Source: Sheuella amnicola
Lineage (GTDB): Bacteria > Pseudomonadota > Gammaproteobacteria > Burkholderiales > Burkholderiaceae_B
Length of the DNA: 64,000 nt
Assembly (NCBI RefSeq): GCF_010499255.1
Contig: NZ_JAAGRN010000004.1
Span: 186,001 to 250,000 of the forward strand
Direction of reading: 5' to 3'
The position numbers and the translations under genes were made by a program. Shown piece after piece: positions 24,700-34,100 of this stretch. The notes below the pieces were generated by a model. It did no database searches, was not told the origin of the DNA, and worked only from the letters and a program-made list of their open reading frames with translations. The stretch's first letter is position 1; every line of letters starts with the position of its first letter.

Positions 24700-26013
24700 A
24701 TGTTGAAAAAGCACTCAGCCGCAATCGAGGCCATCAAGGAAGATTGGGATGAAAATCCACGTTGGCGCGGTATCAAGCGCGATTACAGCGCAGAAGATGT
24801 GTTTCGTTTGCGCGGTTCGCTCATGGTGGAACATACCTTGGCGCACCGTGGCGCCGAAAAGCTCTGGCGCCTGCTCAATGAAAAGCCCTTCATCAATACG
24901 CTGGGTGCCTTGACGGGCAACCAGGCCATGCAGCAAGTCAAGGCCGGACTGCAGGCTATTTATTTGTCTGGCTGGCAGGTCGCCGCCGACAATAACGATT
25001 CAGGGCAGATGTATCCCGACCAGTCTTTGTATGCTGCATCAAGCGTGCCTAGCGTAGTCAGAAAAATCAATAATGCCTTAATGCGAGCCGATCAGCTTCA
25101 TCATGCCGAAGGGGATGATTCGATCGATTGGTATGTACCGATTGTTGCCGATGCCGAGTCGGGATTCGGTGGCGTGCTCAACGCCCATGAATTAATGAAG
25201 GCCATGATTACGGCAGGTGCGGCTGGTGTCCACTTTGAGGATCAGCTGTCGTCTGTGAAAAAATGCGGTCATATGGGTGGCAAAGTACTCGTGTCAACAC
25301 AGGAAGCGGTGCAGAAACTCGCTGCGGCACGACTGGCTGCCGATGTCATGGGTGTGCCGACCATTTTGCTTGCGCGCACCGATGCCGAGGCAGCAACGCT
25401 TGTAACCAGTGATATTGATGAAAACGATAAACCGTTTTTGACTGGAGAGCGATCAAGCGAGGGTTTCTATCGTGTACGAAACGGTATAGATCAGGCGATT
25501 TCACGCGGGCTTGCTTACGCGGCCTATGCTGATATGGTCTGGTGCGAAACCGGCACACCTGATCTGGCATTTGCAAAGAAGTTTGCCGAAGCCATCCACA
25601 AAGTCTATCCCGGCAAGCTGTTAGCGTATAACTGCTCACCATCGTTTAACTGGAAGCGCCATCTTGACGATGCGACAATTGCAAAATTCCAGCGTGAATT
25701 AGGCGCAATGGGATATAAGTTCCAGTTCATTACGCTGGCCGGATTCCATTCGTTGAATTACGGCATGTTCGAGCTGGCACGCAAGTACGCAACGGATGGC
25801 ATGGCGGCCTATGCCCCGCTTCAGCAGGCAGAGTTTGCCGCAGAACGCTATGGATACACCGCAACCAAGCATCAGCGTGAAGTCGGAACGGGCTACTTTG
25901 ATGCGGTGACTCAGGTGATTCAGGGTGGAGCTTCATCGGTGACCGCATTGACAGGGTCAACCGAAGAAGAACAGTTTCATGATGCACCAGCGGTGAGCCT
26001 GGCGGTTGCTTGA
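24700..26013 (+). CDS. aceA: Isocitrate lyase
   Basis: Cleaves isocitrate to glyoxylate and succinate, the entry of the glyoxylate shunt needed for growth on acetate and fatty acids and for using PHA-derived acetyl-CoA. The catalytic loop [10 protein letters not shown] sits near residues 187-196 with the active-site Cys at 189, and the magnesium-binding [15 protein letters not shown] precedes it. The 437-residue length matches bacterial enzymes of the E. coli AceA type. The ATG at 24700 has AGGAGA 7 bp upstream. Malate synthase is not adjacent. Control by the divergent ScfR-like regulator through the half-sites upstream is inferred. Confidence 0.97.
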   Translation: MLKKHSAAIEAIKEDWDENPRWRGIKRDYSAEDVFRLRGSLMVEHTLAHRGAEKLWRLLNEKPFINTLGALTGNQAMQQVKAGLQAIYLSGWQVAADNNDSGQMYPDQSLYAASSVPSVVRKINNALMRADQLHHAEGDDSIDWYVPIVADAESGFGGVLNAHELMKAMITAGAAGVHFEDQLSSVKKCGHMGGKVLVSTQEAVQKLAAARLAADVMGVPTILLARTDAEAATLVTSDIDENDKPFLTGERSSEGFYRVRNGIDQAISRGLAYAAYADMVWCETGTPDLAFAKKFAEAIHKVYPGKLLAYNCSPSFNWKRHLDDATIAKFQRELGAMGYKFQFITLAGFHSLNYGMFELARKYATDGMAAYAPLQQAEFAAERYGYTATKHQREVGTGYFDAVTQVIQGGASSVTALTGSTEEEQFHDAPAVSLAVA

Positions 26014-26044
26014 TGCAGCCAGCGTGATCAAGCGCGGTACGTTC

Positions 26045-26320
26045 TTAAACGTGAATGTATCGCGCGATGAAGAATACCCCCGCAAAGGAAATACAGATTA
26101 CGCCCGTCATCCAGGTGATCATTCGCCAGGTACAGGCATTGATTTCCTGATGAATGGTGCCGGTCAGTTTCAGTTCAAGATTTTTCAGGTCCTCTTTGGT
26201 GGCAAGTGTCGGAAGAATCTTATCGAAACGGGTTTCGAGGTGCCTGACATCTTCTTTAGTAGCTAGTGTCGGCAAGATCGTGTCATAGCGAGTTTCGAGA
26301 GTGGCCATTCTGGATTCCAT
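26045..26320 (-). CDS. Small coiled-coil protein with tandem repeat and C-terminal membrane helix
   Basis: A 91-residue protein of unknown function. Residues 1-55 contain two copies of an 18-residue unit (core TR(F/Y)DxILPTLATKED) forming a predicted coiled coil; the matching DNA repeats are 54 bp apart in period and imperfect. Residues 65-85 form one hydrophobic helix (MITWMTGVICISFAGVFFIA), followed by a short RYIHV tail. It resembles DUF1640-type bacterial coiled-coil membrane proteins only in architecture. It is convergent with aceA (31 bp apart) and precedes the AT-rich gap upstream of the GltI-like gene. Coding is supported by the preserved repeat structure; function is unknown. Confidence 0.6.
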   Translation of the reverse strand: MESRMATLETRYDTILPTLATKEDVRHLETRFDKILPTLATKEDLKNLELKLTGTIHQEINACTWRMITWMTGVICISFAGVFFIARYIHV

Positions 26321-26714
26321 TTGCTGCCTGCGTATGTGAAAAAGTGCGCATGATAATCAAGTGCGTTAATCATAAGCACACTACAGGCTCAATATGTCCG
26401 CCTGCAAGCCATCGGTTACATGCGGTTTCAAAGTAAATAATTTTGTTATTAGATTTGTTCGTGAAATATTTATCCTGATGCATAGGATTGTCGCTAAAAA
26501 AATTAGTTTTTATATATCCTCTGATCAGTTGAAATATTGAGAAGATAATCGGATTTGATAAAAGTCAAATATGGGGACGAACAGTCCATTGACCGCTCAA
26601 AAATTAAGTCGCACCATCAAGTCACTTTGTATTGTTCGATGTGATCAATAAAGTCCGCATGGAACACACGAAGGTTGAAGCATAGAAAATATTCTTATCT
26701 CATGGAGAGTAAAA
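26321..26714. other. 394-bp AT-rich gene-free stretch upstream of the GltI-like gene
   Basis: I find no convincing gene here. It is richer in A and T than its neighbours and serves as divergent control region for the coiled-coil protein and the GltI-like receptor. The only notable site is an FNR-like box at 26555-26568. A 48-codon ATG frame from 26394 has no ribosome-binding site and no recognisable protein. Confidence 0.6.
26555..26568. promoter_or_regulatory. Candidate FNR/ANR-type box
   Basis: TTGATAAAAGTCAA matches the FNR consensus TTGAT-N4-ATCAA at nine of ten positions. It lies about 150 bp before the GltI-like start codon, so the gene could respond to oxygen; this is a motif match only. 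Confidence 0.35.
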
Positions 26715-27608
26715 ATGAATACTCGACAATTGAAATTTTCTGCGACGGTGATGACTTGTCTGGCTGCCGCAACGATGTCGGCTCAAGCGCAAACACTCAA
26801 CAAGATCAATGATTCAAACAAGATCACGGTATCTTACAGAGAGTCATCGATCCCTTTCAGTTATGTTCCCGCGCCGGGTGCCAAGCCGGTGGGTTTTGCG
26901 GTGGATATGACGGATGTGATTGTGGCGGACATCAAGAATCAACTTAGAAAACCGAATCTTGAAGTTGGCCTTATTCCCGTGACAGGACAGAACAGGATTC
27001 CGTTGCTGGTCGATGGTACGTACGATCTGGAATGCGGGTCAACGACAAACACCGCAGCGCGTGGCAAGGAAGTTTCGTTCGCGATCAGTCACTTTTATGC
27101 CGGAACAAGATTGCTTGCGAAAAAAACTTCTAACATTAAGGACTATGCCGATTTGAACAAAAAGGTCGTATCCAGCACCGCTGGCAGCACGAATGAGAAG
27201 GTGTTGCGTCAGTACGCCACGGACAAAGGCATCGATGTGCAGATGGTATACGGCAAAGACTATGACGATGCATTCAGAATGGTCGAGTCTGATCAGGCTG
27301 TCGCCTTTGCAATGGATGACATCCTGCTGTTCGGCCTGATGGCCAATTCGAAAAATCCGGCGTTATTCGAAGTGGTGGGCACGACGCTTCAGCAGGAGCC
27401 CTATGGTTGCATGATGCGCAAGGATGATCCCGAGTTTAAAAAACTGGTTGACGGAACGATCTCGCGTTTGATGCAGTCTGGGGAGTTTGCCAAACTTTAT
27501 GCGAAATGGTTTGAGTCGCCGATTCCGCCCAAAGGGATTGTGTTGAACATGCCCATGAGTGCGCAATTGAAAAGCAACATGAAGGCTTTGAGCGACAAGC
27601 CAATGTGA
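26715..27608 (+). CDS. GltI-like periplasmic glutamate/aspartate-binding protein (orphan)
   Basis: Amino acid-binding protein of the polar amino acid ABC family, 297 residues. A signal peptide (about 1-25, ending SAQAQ) is followed by the lobe-1 pattern ITVSYRESSIPFSYV, and lobe 2 includes DLECGSTTNTAARGKEVSFAIS, which closely matches GltI-type receptors. The conserved AFAMDDILL and EPYGCMMRKDDPEFKKLVD support this. No permease or ATPase gene follows, so it either serves a transporter encoded elsewhere or has a sensory role. An FNR-like box lies upstream and a strong inverted repeat about 115 bp downstream. Confidence 0.88.
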   Translation: MNTRQLKFSATVMTCLAAATMSAQAQTLNKINDSNKITVSYRESSIPFSYVPAPGAKPVGFAVDMTDVIVADIKNQLRKPNLEVGLIPVTGQNRIPLLVDGTYDLECGSTTNTAARGKEVSFAISHFYAGTRLLAKKTSNIKDYADLNKKVVSSTAGSTNEKVLRQYATDKGIDVQMVYGKDYDDAFRMVESDQAVAFAMDDILLFGLMANSKNPALFEVVGTTLQQEPYGCMMRKDDPEFKKLVDGTISRLMQSGEFAKLYAKWFESPIPPKGIVLNMPMSAQLKSNMKALSDKPM

Positions 27609-27723
27609 GATGCTCGACAAGTGATAGTTAGACCCGAGTGGCGTTGTCAGAAATCCCTTATGGTTGTGCGCATCAGATCCCTGTTAAGGCCTTCCCGAAG
27701 CACCAGCGCTGCAAGTGAAGTTC

Positions 27724-27761
27724 AAGGCCTTTTGTGTCATCATGTGGACACAAAAGGCCTT
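27724..27761. terminator. Perfect 15-bp inverted repeat between GltI-like gene and GNAT gene
   Basis: Arms AAGGCCTTTTGTGTC (27724-27738) and GACACAAAAGGCCTT (27747-27761) with an 8-bp loop. It is the strongest hairpin in this area, and lies 14 bp before the acetyltransferase ATG. The following bases (ATTGTTTGATA) are only moderately T-rich, so a terminator for the upstream gene is likely but an RNA-stability or translation-control hairpin is possible. Confidence 0.6.
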
Positions 27762-27775
27762 ATTGTTTGATATCC

Positions 27776-28249
27776 ATGTTAAGTGTTCGAATTGCACAAT
27801 TTCCGGATGACCTGGAGCCTGTCAAAAAGCTGTTTCGCGAGTACGCCGATAGTCTTGATATCGACCTCGAATTCCAGGATTTCGAAACTGAGCTTGCTTC
27901 TTTGCCGGGTAAGTATGCGTCTCCCGAAGGGTGCGTGCTTTTGGCATGGCATGATGGCCAGGCGGTTGGCTGCATCGCTTTGCGACCAATTGACTCCGAT
28001 ACCTGCGAAATGAAGCGTTTATACGTCAGGCCGGACCGACGATCCCTGCAGTTGGGTCGCAAATTGGTGCAACAGTTATGCGACGAGGCTCGCGGCATGG
28101 GCTATCGCAAGATGTGTCTGGATACGATTCCCTCCATGGCCTCCGCGGTTCGTCTTTATCAGTCGTTTGGATTCAAGCCTATCGCGCCTTATATCTTCAA
28201 CCCTTTGGAGGGGGCGATGTTCTTAGGCCTGGACTTGACGGTTGCGTGA
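27776..28249 (+). CDS. GNAT-family N-acetyltransferase
   Basis: Acetyl-CoA-dependent acyltransferase of 157 residues. The motif A region is LYVRPDRRSLQLGRKLVQQL with the CoA-binding R/Q-x-x-G-x-G/A type loop, and motif B includes LDTIPSMASAVRLYQSFGFKP. The start at 27776 (MLSVRIAQF) is used because it begins the fold; an upstream ATG at 27743 sits inside the hairpin. The 3' end overlaps the convergent clcA gene by 53 bp, so the last 17 residues are encoded opposite the ClcA C-terminus. The acceptor substrate is unknown. Confidence 0.85.
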   Translation: MLSVRIAQFPDDLEPVKKLFREYADSLDIDLEFQDFETELASLPGKYASPEGCVLLAWHDGQAVGCIALRPIDSDTCEMKRLYVRPDRRSLQLGRKLVQQLCDEARGMGYRKMCLDTIPSMASAVRLYQSFGFKPIAPYIFNPLEGAMFLGLDLTVA

Positions 28250-29597
28250 GGCGCATTCTGTCGAGCAGCGAATCGTAGATCGGCTCGCCGCGCAATAGCG
28301 TGGCCACCACAACAGCCGCTACGCATGCAATCAATAACGGAATCGTTAAGCTGACAAGTCCGGTCATTTCAATCACCAGCAAAATGCCTGTAAAGGGGGC
28401 ACGCACAACCGCGGTAAAAAACGCGGACATGCCGACCACGATAAAGGCGACGGGATCAACTGGTTGGGTCGTGATTTGTGCATGATTCAAGCCTGTGGCG
28501 CATAACACGCCTACTAACGCGCCGACCAGCAGCAACGGAGCGAACAGCCCGCCCGGCGCACCCGCGCTGTAACACACCACACCCAGAGCCCAGCGAACGA
28601 GCAAGAGAAAAAGAATTGCCTGAATTGTCAGGTCACCGTTAAGGAGGGATTGAATTTGTGCCTCGCCTCCACCGACCCAGTCGGGTCGGACCCAGGCTAG
28701 TCCGCCAACTAGCGCGCCGATGATTCCTGCTTTGATTTCCGGTGCAATTCGGGGCGCATTTGCAAATACATTCATCCCCGAGACGATGCATTTGTTGTAG
28801 AGCACGCCGAAACCGCCAAGAACCACCCCCAATAGGGCATAGGTCCACAGAATTTGTGAAGGTTGCGTAAAAACACCGTGTGTGTGGAATTCAACCTCGT
28901 TGCCATAGAAGCTGCGAAATACGCTCATGCCGGTCGCAATCGCCGCCAAGGTTACGACCATGCGGCGCAGCGTCATTCTGCGAGATACTTCTTCAAAGAC
29001 GAAGGCGGCTCCGGCAAGTGGGGCATTGAATGCGACGGACAAGCCGGCACCTGCGACTGCTGTATAAAGCATGAACTGGTCTGCTCGCGCCAGTTTCGAA
29101 ATTTGACCGCAAACGTGACCAATGACACCTGCCATTTGTATGGTCGGGCCTTCGCGACCAAGAGCCATGCCCGGTGCCATCGCGAGAATCCCGCCGATAT
29201 ACTTGATCGGGAGCACCCGAAATCTGGCTGGCGAGGCTTCATGGCGCATAACGGCTTCAACGTGTTGCACTCCGCTGCCGGAAGCTTCTGGAGCCATTCT
29301 GATCAGGCTTCTGGCAAGTGCGACGCATGTCGCGCCGATGAGCATCGCGAGAAGCCAGCCGGGCATCCATTGTGCCGGCGAATGATCTCGCCAGGCAGTA
29401 AGCATGCCGGAGAATAAAGTGCCCGAATACTCGAGCATCCAGCGAAAACTTCCCCCTATCAGCCCTACGAACAATCCGGCAAAGGCAGCCACCAATGTCA
29501 GGGGGATGAGTCCCTTGATCAGCGAATCAAAAGATTCCCGCCCTTCATCGGTTTGCGTCCCGGTTTTGTTTGCGCCGAAGTCATCAATTTTTTCCAT
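28197..29597 (-). CDS. clcA: CLC-family chloride/proton antiporter
   Basis: Homodimeric membrane antiporter exchanging Cl- for H+, involved in acid resistance and anion homeostasis. The key regions are EASGSGVQHVEAVM (first selectivity loop, normally GSGIP), GREGPTIQMAG with the gating Glu, FNAPLAGAAFVFEEVSRR with the internal proton Glu, GAPGGLFAPLL, and the pore Tyr of EPIYDSLL. The two glutamates and the Tyr are intact, so antiport is expected. The selectivity loop has Gln where E. coli has Pro. The 466 residues include a 30-residue N-terminal extension and a short Pro-rich tail that overlaps the GNAT gene. Confidence 0.9.
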   Translation of the reverse strand: MEKIDDFGANKTGTQTDEGRESFDSLIKGLIPLTLVAAFAGLFVGLIGGSFRWMLEYSGTLFSGMLTAWRDHSPAQWMPGWLLAMLIGATCVALARSLIRMAPEASGSGVQHVEAVMRHEASPARFRVLPIKYIGGILAMAPGMALGREGPTIQMAGVIGHVCGQISKLARADQFMLYTAVAGAGLSVAFNAPLAGAAFVFEEVSRRMTLRRMVVTLAAIATGMSVFRSFYGNEVEFHTHGVFTQPSQILWTYALLGVVLGGFGVLYNKCIVSGMNVFANAPRIAPEIKAGIIGALVGGLAWVRPDWVGGGEAQIQSLLNGDLTIQAILFLLLVRWALGVVCYSAGAPGGLFAPLLLVGALVGVLCATGLNHAQITTQPVDPVAFIVVGMSAFFTAVVRAPFTGILLVIEMTGLVSLTIPLLIACVAAVVVATLLRGEPIYDSLLDRMRLTQPSSPGLRTSPPPKG

Positions 29598-29673
29598 AAT
29601 TACGAGGCTAATGTATCGATTCCGGTATTTTAAGAACTAAACTTGCATTGACTCTTTGGATAGTGAGCTTCTC

Positions 29674-30276
29674 ATGCGTAAATTCTTGACTCTGTTGATG
29701 ATACTGGCAACAGTGAGCCTTTCGGGATGTGGATACAACACATTTCAATCGACCGACGAACAGGTCAAGGCTGACTGGGCAGAAGTGTTGAACCAATATC
29801 AACGGCGCGCAGACCTCATCCCGAATCTGGTGAATACAGTTAAGGGCGAAGCCGGTTTTGAACAGGACACGCTTACTAAGGTTGTCGAGGCGCGTGCCAA
29901 AGCTACCGGCATACAGGCGACCCCCGAACTGGTGAACAATCCGGAAGCTTTTAAGAAGTTCCAGGCGGCCCAGGGTGAGCTCACCGGGGCACTGAGCCGT
30001 TTGTTGATGGTTTCCGAGAACTATCCTGCCCTTAAGTCCAATCAGAGCTTTCAGGAGTTGCGCGCACAACTGGAAGGGACGGAGAATCGCATCACTGTCG
30101 CGCGCAACCGCTACATCAAGTCCGTTCGCGAATACAACGTAGCGGTTCGGTCGTTTCCTTCAAACTTGACGGCTATGGTTTTTGGTTACAAGCCTAAGGA
30201 AACATTCACCGTCGAAAATGAAAAGGAAATCTCGAAGCCTCCCGTCGTTAATTTCGAGAAAGCCCCTGCTAAATAG
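29674..30276 (+). CDS. LemA-family lipoprotein
   Basis: A 200-residue helical protein of the LemA family, implicated in cell-envelope processes. A lipoprotein signal is present: LATVSLSGC with the acylated Cys near residue 20 and G-Y-N following. The conserved ADWAEVLNQYQRRADLIPNLV and ENRITVARNRYIKSVREYN motifs define the family. The start is ATG 29674; a TTG at 29656 in frame is less plausible because the signal peptide would be preceded by charged residues. The downstream TPM-domain gene begins 14 bp after the stop; this LemA/TPM pairing is common in bacteria. Confidence 0.9.
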   Translation: MRKFLTLLMILATVSLSGCGYNTFQSTDEQVKADWAEVLNQYQRRADLIPNLVNTVKGEAGFEQDTLTKVVEARAKATGIQATPELVNNPEAFKKFQAAQGELTGALSRLLMVSENYPALKSNQSFQELRAQLEGTENRITVARNRYIKSVREYNVAVRSFPSNLTAMVFGYKPKETFTVENEKEISKPPVVNFEKAPAK

Positions 30277-30290
30277 ACAAGCCGACTTCC

Positions 30291-31157
30291 ATGCATATAC
30301 CGAGTCTTGTTCGGAATCTGTTTCTGATATGGACCATGATGTTGTCCTGGCAGACTTGCGCCGAAGTGCCAGTTCCGGCGTTGACTTCGCATGTGATCGA
30401 TCAGACTGGTACGCTGTCACCCGACCAGGTTCGCAACCTGGCGCAATCCTTGCGCGCCTTCGAAGTGCGCAAGGGAAGCCAGATTGCGGTGTTGATTGTT
30501 GCGTCGACCCAGCCCGAAACAATCGAGCAATATGGAATTCGTGTCGCGGATAGATGGAAGCTGGGTCGTAAAAAAATCGATGACGGCGTCATCCTGATTG
30601 TTGCTAAAAATGATCGCACAGTTCGAATCGAAGTCGGTTATGGATTGGAGGGTTCACTCACCGATGCGCTAAGCAAGCGCATCATCGAGGGCGTGATTCT
30701 TCCGGCGTTCAGGAGGCAACAATTCTATGAAGGAATCGCGGCCGGTGTTGGTCAGATTCAGAAAGTGATCGATGGCGAGGCATTGCCTGCGCCGGTGGCG
30801 GGTACGAATCAGCAAGACGACGGGTGGTTGGGTTACTTGCCTATCCTTTTTGTGATCAGCATATTTGTAGGCGGATTTTTTCGCCGATTGTTCGGTCGCC
30901 TTATTGGTGCCGGCGTGGCCGGTGTAATCGTCGCAGTGATAGGGTGGATGTTGGCCGAGATGATTCTCGTTTCATTGTTTGCAGGCGTGATTGCATTTTT
31001 GTTCACATTGTCCGGCGTGAGCTTGGGGCGAGGCATGTCATCCGGTTTTCCGGGAGGGCCGCGTGGGCCCGGTTCGGGAGGCGGGATGTCCGGAGGGGGC
31101 GGCATGTCCGGAGGTGGTGGCGGGTTCGGCGGCGGCGGCTCGTCGGGTCGATGGTAG
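30291..31157 (+). CDS. TPM-domain (YgcG/TPM_phosphatase) membrane protein
   Basis: Envelope protein of 288 residues with a signal peptide (about 1-25), a TPM domain (about 30-165) and a membrane segment cluster (about 180-240) followed by a Gly-rich tail with GGGMSGGGGMSGGGGGFGG. TPM domains have been assigned acid phosphatase or structural roles. The pattern DQTGTLSPDQVRNLAQ, VEVGYGLEGSLTDALSKRIIEG (here starting IEVGYGLEG) and the C-terminal Gly-rich SGR tail are typical. Usually a second TPM gene follows LemA and YgcG; here the next gene is a hybrid kinase 22 bp downstream. Confidence 0.85.
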   Translation: MHIPSLVRNLFLIWTMMLSWQTCAEVPVPALTSHVIDQTGTLSPDQVRNLAQSLRAFEVRKGSQIAVLIVASTQPETIEQYGIRVADRWKLGRKKIDDGVILIVAKNDRTVRIEVGYGLEGSLTDALSKRIIEGVILPAFRRQQFYEGIAAGVGQIQKVIDGEALPAPVAGTNQQDDGWLGYLPILFVISIFVGGFFRRLFGRLIGAGVAGVIVAVIGWMLAEMILVSLFAGVIAFLFTLSGVSLGRGMSSGFPGGPRGPGSGGGMSGGGGMSGGGGGFGGGGSSGRW

Positions 31158-31179
31158 CCATCAAGCATGACTTGCATAA

Positions 31180-34100
31180 ATGGAAAAAATTTTGGGCGAT
31201 TATTTGAGTTTCTTTACCGGCACACCGAATCCCGATGATATTTATGTCGGGCAATATCAGCATTGGCTCATCATTGTTTCTGTCGCTGTCGCAATATTTT
31301 CGGCTTATGCAGCCTTCATCATAGAAAATTATTCCGAATCGATTCCTTCCGGAAAGGTTCGCAATACGCTGATCAATCTGGGCGGCGTAGCAATGGGTAC
31401 GGGAATCTGGGCGATGCATTTCATTGGCATGATCGCTTTTGACCTGCCTGTCGATGTCGCTTATGACCCTTGGATTACCGCGCTTTCGATTTTGCCGGCC
31501 ATTGTTGCGAGCATTTTCGCACTGCATTTTCTTGCAAGAGGCGAACCCGGGATATGGGGGTTGTTGGCTGCTGGCGCTTTGTTTGGCGCAGGGATCGGGG
31601 CAATGCATTACACCGGCATGGCGGCAATGGAGATTGAAGGATACATACGCTATCAGCCTTCCATGTTCGGTTTTTCGATCATTGTGGCAGTTGGATTGTC
31701 TTTTATCGCTCTCTGGTTTCGCTTTTACATGAGTAAAGTGTTTGCCGGAACCGATGCATTTGCGATTCCGCTGTCTGCTGTTGTGATGGGGTTGGCGGTC
31801 ACGCTGACGCATCACGTCGCCATGCATGCAGCCTATTTTTTCAAAAGCCCCCATGCTGAATCCAACGTATTGGTAGGAATCGATCCCCATCTGCTTGTAC
31901 TGGGTGTGGTTATCGTGTCGACTTTGATCACCATTTTGATTTTGATGGTTGTTCTCAATGAAACCTCAAGGCAACGCGCATCGAGTCGTGCTCTTGAGGA
32001 AACCGATGCCTGGTATCGCAAAATGATCGACTCTGCACCGGATGGCGTAGTCGTTGCGAACACGGACGGCACCATGACGATCGTGAATGTCAGACTTGAG
32101 TCCATGTTCGGTTTTAGTACGGGTCAATTGATCGGTCAGTCGTTCCAGCGTCTGGTGCCGCTGAGTATCGACTCCAAGTCCCTTGACACCACCGGAATCT
32201 TTGCGTCGCTACTGAACTCGCACTCGGGTTCCGGGACGATAGAGTTGACTGGGTATCGTCGCGATGGGGTTCAGTTTCCCGTTGAGATCGGATTCTCGGA
32301 GTTACCTGAAATCGGGCGATATCGTGAAACTATATTCATTTCAGTTCGCGATATTACTGAACGAAAAAATGCGCAGCGTCAAATCTCGCTCCAGAATGAG
32401 TTTTTGCAGAAGTTGATGGATAGCGCGCCTGTGGGTGTGGCGATCACATCGAATGCAACAGTGCGTTTTGCCAATCCTCGCGTCAGGGAGTTGGTCAATT
32501 TGAAAGTTGGAGACCGATCCGAATCCATCTATGTCGACCGTACCGATCGTGAACATTTGATTGAGGAATTGTCCCGATCCGGTTTTAGCGACAGCAAGTA
32601 TTACAGGATGTATGGCCCGGACGGCCGGGTGCGGGACATCATGGCGAGTTTTTTTGCGTCGGATTATCAGGGAGAGCCGGCAATCTTCGGGTGGCTAATT
32701 GATGCAGACAAAATCAAGGCGGTCGAACGCGAGATGCAACGAGCCAAGGAAATCGCCGAGGAAGCCACCAATCTCAAATCAAGCTTTCTCGCAAACATGA
32801 GTCACGAGATTCGAACTCCAATGAATGCGATCATTGGCATGACACATCTTGCCTTGAATACCGATTTGGATCCGCGCCAACGCGATTATCTGAACAAGAT
32901 ACGGGCATCGGGACAACATCTGCTTGGCGTGATTAACGATATTCTTGATTTTTCGAAAGTTGAAGCCGGAAAGCTCAGCATCGAGCATATCGATTTCGAG
33001 CTTGAAAATGTTCTTGAAAACGTGACTTCGCTCATCTCCGAGAAATCACTCGCGAAAGGACTGGAAGTTATTTTCGATATTGATCCGGATATGCCCAGTA
33101 CATTTGTCGGCGATCCTTTGCGCCTGGGTCAGATTCTGATCAATTATGCGAACAATGCAGTCAAATTCACTGAAAAGGGTGAAATCTCCATCATTGTCCG
33201 TATTCAGGAAATGCAGGATGACGAAATCGTTTTGTATCTGGCTGTGCGCGATACAGGAGTCGGTTTGAGTCCTGAAGAGCAATCCCAACTGTTCCAGAGT
33301 TTTCATCAGTCCGATAGCTCGACGACTCGCAAGTTCGGTGGGACCGGGCTTGGGCTGGCGATCAGCAAGCGAATCGCGGAGTTGATGGGTGGAACAGTCG
33401 GCGTCCAAAGCGAACCGGGTAAGGGCAGCACATTCTGGGCAACGGTGCGTTTGGGCAAAAGTAAGCGCATGCCGCGCAGATTGGTGTTGAGTCAGGATTT
33501 ACAGGGTCGAAAAGTTCTCATCGTCGATGACAATGAGAATGCGCGCGTTGTCCTGCGTGGCATGCTTGAACAAATGAAGTTCAAGGTTGACGATGTGAGC
33601 TCCGGTGCGCAGGCCCTGAACGCGATCAAGTGGGCCGATCATTCATCTTCCCCCTACGAGCTGGTTTGCCTTGACTGGGAAATGCCGGAAATGGATGGCT
33701 TGGAAGTCGCGAAGAAAATTGGCAAAAGCGGCTTGAAACATGCTCCCCATTGTTTGATGGTGACCGCTTACGGACGTGAAGATGTTGTTGAAGCGGCGCG
33801 TCGACTGGGGGTGGACTATGTGGTCAACAAGCCTGTCAGCGCATCTGTTCTGTTTGACAATATCGCGAAGATTTTCGGACAGCAAGTCGCCTTGTCAACC
33901 CTGGATGATGGCAACGATCAGCAGAATTTATCCGAGCGCCTGAAGGGCATTCGGGGCGCCCGCGTGTTGCTCGTCGAAGATAATGAAATGAATCAGGATG
34001 TGGCGAGCGAACTTTTGAAGCAGGCAGGATTCGTCGTGGATGTCGCTGAAAACGGCCAGGTTGCCATCGACAAGATCAAGTCGGGTTCTTACGCGCTTGT

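Noticed and set aside
26394-26541. Short ATG frame of 48 codons in the AT-rich gap
   Set aside because: No ribosome-binding site, no recognisable domain and a composition typical of non-coding AT-rich DNA.
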